Below, piece after piece: positions 1 to 5,754 of a stretch of DNA of 10,013 nt. Each line of letters starts with the position of its first letter. Position 1 is the stretch's first letter. The notes under the pieces were generated by a model. It searched no databases and was not told the origin of the DNA. It worked only from the letters and a program-made list of their open reading frames with translations. The translations under genes and the position numbers were made by a program. Source of the stretch: CAJJBL01 sp964519035 (lineage in GTDB: Bacteria; Pseudomonadota; Alphaproteobacteria; Puniceispirillales; Marisalimonadaceae); NCBI GenBank assembly GCA_964519035.1, contig CAZFKZ010000054.1, positions 1 through 10,013 of the forward strand. The letters run 5' to 3'.

Positions 1-53
1 ACTCTCGACATTCTCGTTGGCAACGAGATGCTCTACCACTGAGCTACGCCCGC
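1..53 (-). tRNA. tRNA-Gly (anticodon GCC), partial
   Basis: Read on the minus strand, the first 53 nt of a glycine tRNA are visible. They comprise the acceptor 5' strand GCGGGCG, the D arm (GCTC, loop AGTGGTA, GAGC), and a five-pair anticodon stem TCTCG/CGAGA enclosing the loop TTGCCAA with anticodon GCC. The variable region and the start of the T stem (GAGAGT) follow. The T loop, the acceptor 3' strand and the CCA end lie beyond the window start, so the gene is cut by the window edge and not necessarily broken. It lies downstream of the sugar cassette on the same strand, but a separate promoter candidate precedes it. Confidence 0.95.
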
Positions 54-70
54 TTGTTTCTAAAAAGTGA

Positions 71-98
71 AATATATCATTGTAATTAATAGTAGCAA
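71..98 (-). promoter_or_regulatory. Candidate sigma-70 promoter of tRNA-Gly
   Basis: On the minus strand there is a TTGCTA -35-like hexamer (98 to 93), a 16-nt spacer, and a TATATT -10-like hexamer (76 to 71). The predicted start would fall about 10 nt before the mature 5' end of the tRNA at 53. Spacing and position suit a tRNA promoter. In AT-rich DNA such hexamers also arise by chance, so this is a prediction only. Confidence 0.45.
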
Positions 99-126
99 GT
101 GAAAATAAAAAAAAATACTAATACGT

Positions 127-1266
127 TTAATTATTTTTAATTAATTCATTAATATTCTTACTAATATAAATAATGTTATCCTCGCTAAGATAAGGATGCA
201 TTGGAAGAGATAATACAGATTTTGATAATGCATTGGTAACACCTAGACCGTTGTTAGCAACTGGATAATCTTTGTACGGTTTATGACGGTTCAATGGTAT
301 AGGGTAATAAACAGCTGTTGGAATATCTTTTGCGGCAAGATTTTTTTGCAACTTATCCCTATTAATTTCTTTTGGAAGAACAATAGTGTATTGAGCCCAG
401 CTACTTGTAGTTTTAGAATGTAGAACTGGCAACTGAACATCAGTATTTAAATCATTTAAATGAAAATGATAAAGATCTGCAACTTTTTGTCTTTCAATCA
501 ATTCCGAAGGGAAGATAGCTAATTTTTCTAATAATATTGCGGCTTGAATAGTGGATATTCTTGCATTCATCCCAATTCTTTCGTACTCATATTTTTTTTT
601 GCCCATTCCATGAACATGGCATGAGTTTGCTATCTCATAAATCTCATTATTACTTGTAAAGAGTGCGCCACCATCGCCGTAACAACCAAGAGGTTTCGCA
701 GGAAAAAAAGAGGTAGCAGTGACTTCGCATAAACCTCCAACTGGTTTCCCATCATACTTTGCTCCAAACGATTGAGCAGCATCATCCAAGACCCATAGAC
801 CACGTTGAACTGCAAATTTTAAAACTTCATTCATATCTGAAGGTTGACCAAATAATCCTACAGGCATAACTCCTCTAACCTTGATTCCTTTTTTTGTTGC
901 AGCATCTAATGCATCACCTAATTTGTTACAATCTATATTGTAGGTATTTGGATTTACATCAGAAAAAATTGGAATTGCTCCAAGTAATGGCATAACTTCT
1001 GCTGTTGAAGCAAAAGTAAATGCAGGAACAATAACTCCTTCACCAGGTTTAAGTTTTAATCCAATTAAAGCCAGTAACAATGCGTCAGTTCCACTCGAGC
1101 AGCATAAAACATGATTGACCTTGGCAATGTCTGCTAACTTTTTTTCTAACTCTTTTACTTCTGGACCAAGAATATATTGTCCATGATCTAAAACTTTCTT
1201 AATACTTTTTTCAACTTTGGAACGAATTCTTTTTTGTTGTGTTTTTAAATCGATAAAAGGGATCAT
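127..1266 (-). CDS. wbpE: DegT/DnrJ/EryC1/StrS aminotransferase, WbpE-like
   Basis: This is a 379-aa PLP-dependent sugar aminotransferase. Its closest recognised relative is WbpE, which transfers an amino group from glutamate to C3 of UDP-2-acetamido-2-deoxy-3-oxo-D-glucuronate in the cytoplasm, on the route to diacetylated uronic acids of O antigen. Visible features are the N-terminal FIDLK and HGQYILGPEV blocks (residues 5-37), SSGTDAL (57-63), the cofactor-binding DDAAQSFGA (161-169, Asp162), and SFFPAKPLGCYGDGG with Schiff-base Lys191. Near the C terminus are PTAVYYPIPL and SLPMHPYL, both typical of WbpE. Length is normal for the family. The ATG lies 2 nt after the stop of the upstream dehydrogenase gene and has an AAGG ribosome site 7 nt ahead, so translation is probably coupled. 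The fold and class are firm. The exact substrate is inferred from similarity and from the dehydrogenase neighbour. Confidence 0.85.
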   Translation of the reverse strand: MIPFIDLKTQQKRIRSKVEKSIKKVLDHGQYILGPEVKELEKKLADIAKVNHVLCCSSGTDALLLALIGLKLKPGEGVIVPAFTFASTAEVMPLLGAIPIFSDVNPNTYNIDCNKLGDALDAATKKGIKVRGVMPVGLFGQPSDMNEVLKFAVQRGLWVLDDAAQSFGAKYDGKPVGGLCEVTATSFFPAKPLGCYGDGGALFTSNNEIYEIANSCHVHGMGKKKYEYERIGMNARISTIQAAILLEKLAIFPSELIERQKVADLYHFHLNDLNTDVQLPVLHSKTTSSWAQYTIVLPKEINRDKLQKNLAAKDIPTAVYYPIPLNRHKPYKDYPVANNGLGVTNALSKSVLSLPMHPYLSEDNIIYISKNINELIKNN

Positions 1267-1268
1267 TC

Positions 1269-2234
1269 TTAAGCCTTATTCTTCTTTAAATTATCTTGTA
1301 TCATTTCCATAACGATTTGAACATTTAAAGCTTCCGTATGATTGGTTACAGGATTTTTTCTAGACTTTATAGAACTTAAAAAACTCTCTAATTCAATTTT
1401 AAGAGGCTCATTTTGTTTAACAGTTAGATTTTTAGTGTTTTTTAAATCTATAGTATTATCAGGATTTATACTCGATTGGTTTAGACTCAATTTACTATCC
1501 CAGTTTTTAGTATCGTCAAATATTAATGAACCTTTAGTACCAATTACAGAAAATCGATGTTCTTTATAAGGACACATCCAATCACTATTTAACACGGCTG
1601 TGATACCATCTTTAAAATATAAAGTGACGCTTACAGCATCTGGGCCAACATTTGAATTATGATGAATAGAGTGCGCTAAAGCTTTTAATGGCAACGCCTG
1701 CGTTATAGATAAAATCATAGAGATATCATGAACTGTTAAGTCGTATAAGACAGATTCATAATTTCTAATAGAACCCAAAGCTAATCTTTGAGCTCTTATA
1801 TTTTTAATAGATCCAATTTTACCTTCCTTAATAACTTTTTTTAGTTCCAAAAAAGAATTGTGGTAATTTAAAAGATGACCAACCATCAAAATTTTATTTT
1901 TTGTGATTGCCAACTTTGAAATTAGATTTGCATCAGACAAAGATAAAGAAAAAGGCTTTTCAATGAAAACATCTTTATTGTTTTTAAGAGCTTGAATTGC
2001 GATCTCTTTATGTGTCCGAGCAGATGTTGCAATAACTACTGCAGTGATGTCTTCATTTAAAAAAATTTCATTTAAAGAGTATATAGGTAGTTTATGTGAA
2101 CTTATAAATTCTTTGGCTTGAAGAGAATTAGGGTCATAAATACAGGCTAAACAATCCATCTCATAAAGATTTCTTGCAATATTCTTGCCCCAATTTCCAC
2201 AACCAATTAAAGCAATTTTAATTTTATTATTCAT
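1269..2234 (-). CDS. Gfo/Idh/MocA-family NAD(P)-dependent oxidoreductase (sugar dehydrogenase)
   Basis: This is a 321-aa oxidoreductase. The N-terminal Rossmann domain has the dinucleotide motif GCGNWG (residues 11-16). The family signature EKP is at 92-94, and the catalytic-type HD pair (His169-Asp170, in TVHDISMIL) lies in the C-terminal domain. It sits immediately upstream of a WbpE-like aminotransferase, so it is a good candidate for the 3-dehydrogenase that makes the 3-oxo sugar nucleotide, the role of WbpB/WlbA. Direct resemblance to P. aeruginosa WbpB is weak, so no symbol is given. I chose the ATG at 2234 because the reading frame continues upstream only to a TTG at 2282, and the 16 extra residues precede the normal family start. 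A -10-like TATAAT overlaps that TTG. No clear Shine-Dalgarno site precedes the ATG. Confidence 0.82.
   Translation of the reverse strand: MNNKIKIALIGCGNWGKNIARNLYEMDCLACIYDPNSLQAKEFISSHKLPIYSLNEIFLNEDITAVVIATSARTHKEIAIQALKNNKDVFIEKPFSLSLSDANLISKLAITKNKILMVGHLLNYHNSFLELKKVIKEGKIGSIKNIRAQRLALGSIRNYESVLYDLTVHDISMILSITQALPLKALAHSIHHNSNVGPDAVSVTLYFKDGITAVLNSDWMCPYKEHRFSVIGTKGSLIFDDTKNWDSKLSLNQSSINPDNTIDLKNTKNLTVKQNEPLKIELESFLSSIKSRKNPVTNHTEALNVQIVMEMIQDNLKKNKA
1274..1277 (-). promoter_or_regulatory. Shine-Dalgarno site of wbpE-like gene
   Basis: AAGG on the minus strand lies 7 nt before the ATG at 1266, inside the last codons of the upstream dehydrogenase gene. This position supports the chosen start and translational coupling of the two genes. 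Confidence 0.5.
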
Positions 2235-2281
2235 TTTGCAAAATAAACTTATAATTAGTAAGATTTTTATATATATAATCA

Positions 2282-2308
2282 ATTATACTTACTTTGATAA
2301 TTGGTCAA
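2282..2308 (-). promoter_or_regulatory. Candidate promoter of the sugar-cassette genes
   Basis: On the minus strand a TTGACC -35-like element (2308 to 2303) is followed after 15 nt by a perfect TATAAT (2287 to 2282). The spacing is short of the optimum of 17. Transcription would begin near 2275 and leave a leader of about 40 nt before the ATG at 2234. The -35 lies inside a short palindrome shared with the opposite promoter candidate. Confidence 0.4.
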
Positions 2309-2310
2309 TT
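2299..2310. repeat. Palindrome AATTG-GT-CAATT in the divergent promoter region
   Basis: A 12-bp inverted repeat has 5-bp arms (2299-2303 and 2306-2310) separated by 2 nt. It lies between the two divergent transcription units and covers the -35-like elements of both promoter candidates. It could be an operator, but the arms are short and AT-rich, so chance is a real alternative. Confidence 0.3.
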
Positions 2311-2327
2311 GTAGTATTTTGTAATAA
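2301..2327 (+). promoter_or_regulatory. Weak candidate promoter of the cnoX-LON operon
   Basis: TTGGTC (2301-2306) and TAATAA (2322-2327) are separated by 15 nt and lie about 30 nt before the ATG at 2358. The match is poor. Some promoter is expected here because the upstream neighbour points the other way. A TTGATA at 2294-2299 is an alternative -35, but its spacing to any good -10 is worse. Confidence 0.25.
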
Positions 2328-2357
2328 TTACTGAATAAAGCAGAGTTTAAAAATAAA

Positions 2358-3266
2358 ATGGATATTATTGAAAATAATAATGAAGGTACTTCACAAATTA
2401 TAAAAGATGTTAATGTAGATAATTTCATGCAAGATGTTATTGAGGCATCTAATGAAAAGCCAATCGTTGTTGATTTTTGGGCTCCATGGTGTGAACCTTG
2501 CAAACAACTTACTCCATTATTGGAAGCGGCTGTTTTAGAAAATAAAGATAAATTAATTTTAGCCAAGATTGATATAGAAAAAAACCAAGAAATAGCTGCT
2601 CAATTGAAGATACAATCAATACCTACTGTATATGCTTTCTTTGAAGGTAAGGTAGTTGATGGTTTCCAAGGTATTCAATCAAAGAGTGAAATTCAAAAAT
2701 TTATTCAAAAATTAATTAGTCTTGTTGGACCTGGAGAAGATATAGAAGCTCTTCAGGATTTAATAAAATCAGGGCTAGAAAAAAGAGAGTGGAATGAAGT
2801 AATGGAATACGCTCAAAATATTTTAACAATTGATCAGGAAAATAAAATTGCATTTGGAGCCTTGATGAGATCAATGATTGGCCTTAACCAATTTGAAGAT
2901 GTTAGAGAAATGAATGAAGCATTATCCCCTACAATTAGAGAATCTAAGCCTGTCATTGACGCTTATTCTTTATTAGAAACATCTGAAAAAGCATTCGAAG
3001 CAACTAAAAATATAAAAACTTTTCAAGCAAAATTAAATGAAAATCCTAACGATTTAGATGTAATGTTAGAAATGGCAGTAGCGTTATATGGTAAAGGTTC
3101 AATATCGGAATCATTTGATCTTCTTTTAAGGTCAATAGAAAAAGATAGTCAATGGAGTGAGCAAGCTGCCAGAAAGCAGTTGCTTGAGTTTTTTAATACA
3201 ACAGGCTTCGAAGCAGAAGAAACAATTTTAGCAAGACGTAAACTTGCTTCACTATTATTTTCATAA
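2358..3266 (+). CDS. cnoX: Chaperedoxin: thioredoxin domain plus TPR region (CnoX/YbbN-like)
   Basis: This is a 302-aa cytoplasmic protein. Residues ~14-110 form a thioredoxin fold with active site WCEPC (Cys45, Cys48) in VVDFWAPWCEPCKQL and the conserved cis-proline Pro89 in QSIPTVYAF. Residues ~125-300 are helical and resemble the tetratricopeptide region of the CnoX/YbbN family. Members of this family hold unfolding proteins, protect them from oxidation and hand them to GroEL. Both redox cysteines are present, unlike E. coli CnoX, whose motif lacks the first one, so this protein could also reduce disulfides. There is no signal peptide. Length is normal for CnoX and far above the ~105 aa of plain thioredoxin. 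It is the first gene of a four-gene run, with the LON-domain gene 17 nt downstream. The domain calls are firm; the chaperone role is inferred from the family. Confidence 0.85.
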   Translation: MDIIENNNEGTSQIIKDVNVDNFMQDVIEASNEKPIVVDFWAPWCEPCKQLTPLLEAAVLENKDKLILAKIDIEKNQEIAAQLKIQSIPTVYAFFEGKVVDGFQGIQSKSEIQKFIQKLISLVGPGEDIEALQDLIKSGLEKREWNEVMEYAQNILTIDQENKIAFGALMRSMIGLNQFEDVREMNEALSPTIRESKPVIDAYSLLETSEKAFEATKNIKTFQAKLNENPNDLDVMLEMAVALYGKGSISESFDLLLRSIEKDSQWSEQAARKQLLEFFNTTGFEAEETILARRKLASLLFS

Positions 3267-3271
3267 TACTT

Positions 3272-3276
3272 AGGAA
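3272..3276 (+). promoter_or_regulatory. Shine-Dalgarno site favouring a TTG start of the LON-domain gene
   Basis: AGGAA lies 7 nt before the TTG at 3284. The first in-frame ATG, at 3305, has only an A-rich stretch ahead of it. This site therefore decides the start in favour of TTG. Confidence 0.45.
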
Positions 3277-3283
3277 CAAAAAA

Positions 3284-3940
3284 TTGACATTAAAGATTAA
3301 AGAAATGAAATATTTACCTGACGAAATACCGATTTTTCCACTTTCTGGGGTAGTCATGTTTCCCAATACTTTCTTACCTTTAAATATTTTTGAAACCAGA
3401 TATGTTGAAATGTTTAAAAAAGCATTATCTTCTGAGCAAAGGTTAATTGGAGTGATACAGCCTGCCCAAAAAATCATAAATAAAAAGAAAAATGATTTTT
3501 ATTCGGTTGGTTGTGCAGGTAAAATAATAAAATTTGAAGAAACTGAAGATGGCAGATTTCTTGTTACCCTTAAAGGGTTAAGAAGGTTCAACTTAATTTC
3601 AGAAAAAACAAACGAAAATAATTTTAAAATTGCTAAAGTTGATTGGAATAAATTTGAGAGTGACTCTAAAGAAGTTCATCACAATTTATCTCATACTAGT
3701 CTTAAAAAAGTTTTAAAAAAATATTTTCATTTGAAAAATATTAAAGTTAATATTGATACCATAGATACAATTAGTGATTATAATTTATCTGACCAATTAA
3801 CAATGGTTTGTCCTTTCAGCTTTGAAGAAAAGCAACTATTATTAGAAACACACTCTCTTGGAAAGAGAAATGCTCTATTATTATCTATTATAGAAATGTC
3901 AATTAAAGAGTTGGATAATTCTTATGTCAGTAAACATTGA
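3284..3940 (+). CDS. Stand-alone LON substrate-binding (N-terminal) domain protein
   Basis: This is a 218-aa protein matching the N-terminal substrate-binding domain of Lon protease. The diagnostic stretch is IPIFPLSGVVMFPNTFLPL (residues 15-33) followed by NIFETRYVEMF. GCAGKI and FLVTLKGLRRF blocks follow, then a helical C-terminal half containing SDQLTMVCPFSFEEKQLLLE. There is no AAA+ ATPase and no Ser-Lys protease domain, and about 200-220 aa is the usual size for this single-domain family, so it is not a truncated Lon. Its biochemical function is not established; binding of unfolded or damaged protein is the usual inference. The start is TTG with an AGGAA ribosome site. An ATG at 3305 would remove 7 residues and leave the domain whole. 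The 3' end overlaps the next gene by 17 nt. Confidence 0.85.
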   Translation: MTLKIKEMKYLPDEIPIFPLSGVVMFPNTFLPLNIFETRYVEMFKKALSSEQRLIGVIQPAQKIINKKKNDFYSVGCAGKIIKFEETEDGRFLVTLKGLRRFNLISEKTNENNFKIAKVDWNKFESDSKEVHHNLSHTSLKKVLKKYFHLKNIKVNIDTIDTISDYNLSDQLTMVCPFSFEEKQLLLETHSLGKRNALLLSIIEMSIKELDNSYVSKH

Positions 3941-4112
3941 AAACTTGATTAAAATAATTGTATGTCCAATTACCAAAACAAAATTAACATATAATAAAGA
4001 AAATAATGAATTAATTAGTAAAAAAGCAGGGTTAATATTCCCTATAGTTAATGATGTACCAATTTTAATAATAGAAGAAGCAAAAAAAATTAAAAGAGTT
4101 TCTATAAAATGA
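3924..4112 (+). CDS. Trm112-like small protein (YcaR family)
   Basis: This is a 62-aa protein of the Trm112/YcaR type. The family pattern is clear: LIKIIVCPITKTKL (residues 8-21), then NNELISKKAGLIFPIVNDVPIL (28-49) ending in a short charged tail. In Trm112 proteins this fold activates partner methyltransferases. Here the usual CPxC zinc-binding pair is reduced to CPIT, with one cysteine (Cys14) left, and no second pair is present, so it probably does not bind zinc. The same loss is familiar in other alphaproteobacterial members. It starts inside the end of the LON-domain gene (17-nt overlap) and its stop overlaps the next start as ATGA, both signs of translational coupling. No strong ribosome site precedes the ATG. 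The partner is unknown. Confidence 0.85.
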   Translation: MSVNIENLIKIIVCPITKTKLTYNKENNELISKKAGLIFPIVNDVPILIIEEAKKIKRVSIK

Positions 4113-4447
4113 ATTACTGGCCACTATCAATTGAAAAAATAGATGATGGTAAAAGATTAAAAATTACTTTTGATAATTTATCTGTGTTTATTATCAGTTC
4201 TGAAATACTTAGAGTAGAAAGTCCTTCTGCGGATGTACAGGGTCATGGTGGACCTAAAAAAATTGTTAGAAATAAAGAAGATGTAATTATAAAAACAATA
4301 GAAACAGTTGGTAACTACGCTATAAGAATTATTTTTTCTGATGATCATAGTTCTGGTATTTATACTTGGGAATTACTTTATAATTTTGGAATAAATCAAA
4401 AAATGATACTTGATAACTATCATAAATCCTTACAACTAATTTCTTAA
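4109..4447 (+). CDS. DUF971 / gamma-butyrobetaine hydroxylase-like N-terminal domain protein
   Basis: This is a 112-aa single-domain protein. WPLSIEKIDDGKRLKITFDN opens it, the family hallmark LRVESPSADVQGHGG follows at residues ~34-48, and YAIRIIFSDDHSSGIYTWELLYNFG closes the domain at ~70-94. This domain is found fused to other proteins, for example at the C terminus of the plant iron-sulfur protein HCF101 and at the N terminus of gamma-butyrobetaine hydroxylase. The free-standing bacterial form has no assigned function. Length is normal for the stand-alone form. It overlaps the Trm112-like gene by 4 nt (ATGA at 4109-4112) and is the last gene of its run. Its TAA stop shares bases with the stop of the convergent UbiH-family gene. 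Confidence 0.88.
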   Translation: MNYWPLSIEKIDDGKRLKITFDNLSVFIISSEILRVESPSADVQGHGGPKKIVRNKEDVIIKTIETVGNYAIRIIFSDDHSSGIYTWELLYNFGINQKMILDNYHKSLQLIS

Positions 4448-5658
4448 CTTCCAGCTATATACTTAAAGATATTTTTAAATTTACTTTTATCTACTACTTT
4501 CATACCTGTTGATAATACCGACTGAAGAAAATCAGAATCTGAAGTAAAACCGTAAAAAAGAAAATCAGTCATAGAGGTCATTGCAAGTGTTTTAGGTAAA
4601 CGATCTTTTCTATAATCTTTTAAAATATTCAAATCACCTAAGTCATTTCCAAATTTAAGACTATTTTTTATAGCATTAATTGAACTAATACAATCTTCTA
4701 TTGATAGGTTAAAACCTTGCCCAGCTAATGGATGAATTGAATGAGCAGAATCCCCAACAAGAATAAGTCGATTTGCAGTTGGGTTTGACACAACATTTAA
4801 CTCTAGGGGCCATTTAGATAAGCTGTTGGTAATTGTGTCAATTTTGTCAATAGGAGAGAATGTTAATTCTAGATGTGAAAAAAATCCATTTAATTCATCG
4901 CAAATTGATTGTTCAGGAATTTTCTTTAATAAAATACTTTCTGCTTTATTTTTTTCAATACTCAAAACAAAATTTACGATATCATTATCTTTGTAAGGAA
5001 GTATTCCAATTGGCCCAAGTTTAGAAAAAACTTGCTTAGCAATAAAATTATGTTTTTTTGACTGACGTAAAAAACCAGAAATAGCCATATGATTATTTTT
5101 TTTGATCATAACTTTGATGGACGATAATTTTCTTAAGTTGGAATTTTTACCATCCGCAGATAATACTAAATGTGATTTAATACTTTTTTTATCTTTAAGA
5201 TATAATATTCGTTCAAAATCATTGAATTGAGTATTAGTTACAAAATCATTATACTGTACAGTATCTAGTAGTTGCTTGTTGAGTATATTTAAAACTGTAT
5301 TATTTTTAATTATAGCTCCTAATTGATTATTTTTATCTGACGACTCCCAAATCAAAGGAGAAGTTTTCTTCTTACTAAACACGTGAATTTGTCTTACTGA
5401 TGTAATATCTTTGTCTGGTATATCTTGTAGAACACTTAATTTTTTTAAAAGTTCTATATTTTTATTATTATAAAAACTTGTTCTAAAATCATTCTCAATA
5501 TTAACTTTAGGCTTGATCCACGCTATCTCTTTATTATCAAATAAATTTGATTTTTTTAAAAGAAGTGTCATAAATGCTCCAGTTAAACCTCCACCAACAA
5601 CACTTATTTTGTGAAATTTACTATCTGGTTTAAAACTTTTAGCATAGTTTTGATTCAT
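4444..5658 (-). CDS. ubiH: FAD-dependent ubiquinone-biosynthesis hydroxylase, UbiH/COQ6 family
   Basis: This is a 404-aa flavoprotein monooxygenase that would hydroxylate the benzoquinone ring of a ubiquinone precursor at the inner face of the membrane. All three family motifs are present. The FAD-binding GGGLTG (residues 22-27) sits in KISVVGGGLTGAFM, the ADGKNSNLR motif (DG at 169-170) binds FAD and NAD(P)H, and GDSAHSIHPLAGQGFNLSIED (302-322) contacts the flavin. The tail MTSMTDFLFYGF is typical of UbiH. Which ring position it hydroxylates (UbiH, UbiF or UbiL role) cannot be decided by eye. I chose the ATG at 5658. The frame remains open to a TTG at 5754, but those 32 residues look like translated AT-rich spacer and precede the family's normal start. 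A TATAAT lies only 3 nt before the ATG and is probably fortuitous. It is a single gene, divergent from the dapC-like gene. Confidence 0.85.
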   Translation of the reverse strand: MNQNYAKSFKPDSKFHKISVVGGGLTGAFMTLLLKKSNLFDNKEIAWIKPKVNIENDFRTSFYNNKNIELLKKLSVLQDIPDKDITSVRQIHVFSKKKTSPLIWESSDKNNQLGAIIKNNTVLNILNKQLLDTVQYNDFVTNTQFNDFERILYLKDKKSIKSHLVLSADGKNSNLRKLSSIKVMIKKNNHMAISGFLRQSKKHNFIAKQVFSKLGPIGILPYKDNDIVNFVLSIEKNKAESILLKKIPEQSICDELNGFFSHLELTFSPIDKIDTITNSLSKWPLELNVVSNPTANRLILVGDSAHSIHPLAGQGFNLSIEDCISSINAIKNSLKFGNDLGDLNILKDYRKDRLPKTLAMTSMTDFLFYGFTSDSDFLQSVLSTGMKVVDKSKFKNIFKYIAGS

Positions 5659-5708
5659 ATTATTATACTTTACAGATTTATAGTGTTTTAGTTTGTTACA
5701 ATAAATAG

Positions 5709-5714
5709 TATAAT
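5709..5714 (+). promoter_or_regulatory. Candidate -10 element for the dapC-ftsK-lolA run
   Basis: A perfect TATAAT predicts transcription from about 5721 and a leader of about 34 nt that still contains the GAGG ribosome site. The hexamer at optimal -35 spacing (TTTTAG, 5686-5691) is poor, so the promoter would be weak or activator-dependent, or this is not the true site. Confidence 0.35.
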
Positions 5715-5746
5715 TAACTTGGAAATTTAAATCTAAATTATTTTTT

Positions 5747-5750
5747 GAGG
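5747..5750 (+). promoter_or_regulatory. Shine-Dalgarno site of the dapC-like gene
   Basis: GAGG lies 4 nt before the ATG at 5755. It is one of the few recognisable ribosome sites in the window and supports that start. Confidence 0.5.
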
Positions 5751-5754
5751 TCAA

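Noticed and set aside
1..53. tRNA gene as an integration site for a mobile element.
   Set aside because: The 3' end, where attachment sites usually lie, is outside the window. No integrase or direct repeat of the visible tRNA part is present.
107..144. Perfect 7-bp inverted repeat TTAATTA-TTTT-TAATTAA (127-144) at the end of the wbpE-like gene, followed on the minus strand by a run of nine T (115 to 107).
   Set aside because: The stem is made only of A-T pairs and the T run begins 11 nt beyond it, so it would be a very weak terminator. It overlaps the stop codon and fits the general AT bias.
2235..2282. N-terminal extension of the dehydrogenase from a TTG at 2282 (16 extra residues).
   Set aside because: The family starts at the ATG at 2234, just before the Rossmann motif. 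The extension reads like translated spacer, and a -10-like TATAAT overlaps the TTG.
2279..2566. Open frame on the minus strand across the cnoX start, and similar frames at 1342-1569, 3193-3477, 6961-7263 and 7471-7692.
   Set aside because: These lie opposite or across well-supported genes, have no recognisable domains, and have the composition expected from antisense reading of AT-rich coding DNA.
5659..5754. 32-residue N-terminal extension of the UbiH-family protein from a TTG at 5754.
   Set aside because: It would abut the divergent dapC-like start, has no family similarity, and would leave no space for promoters of either gene.
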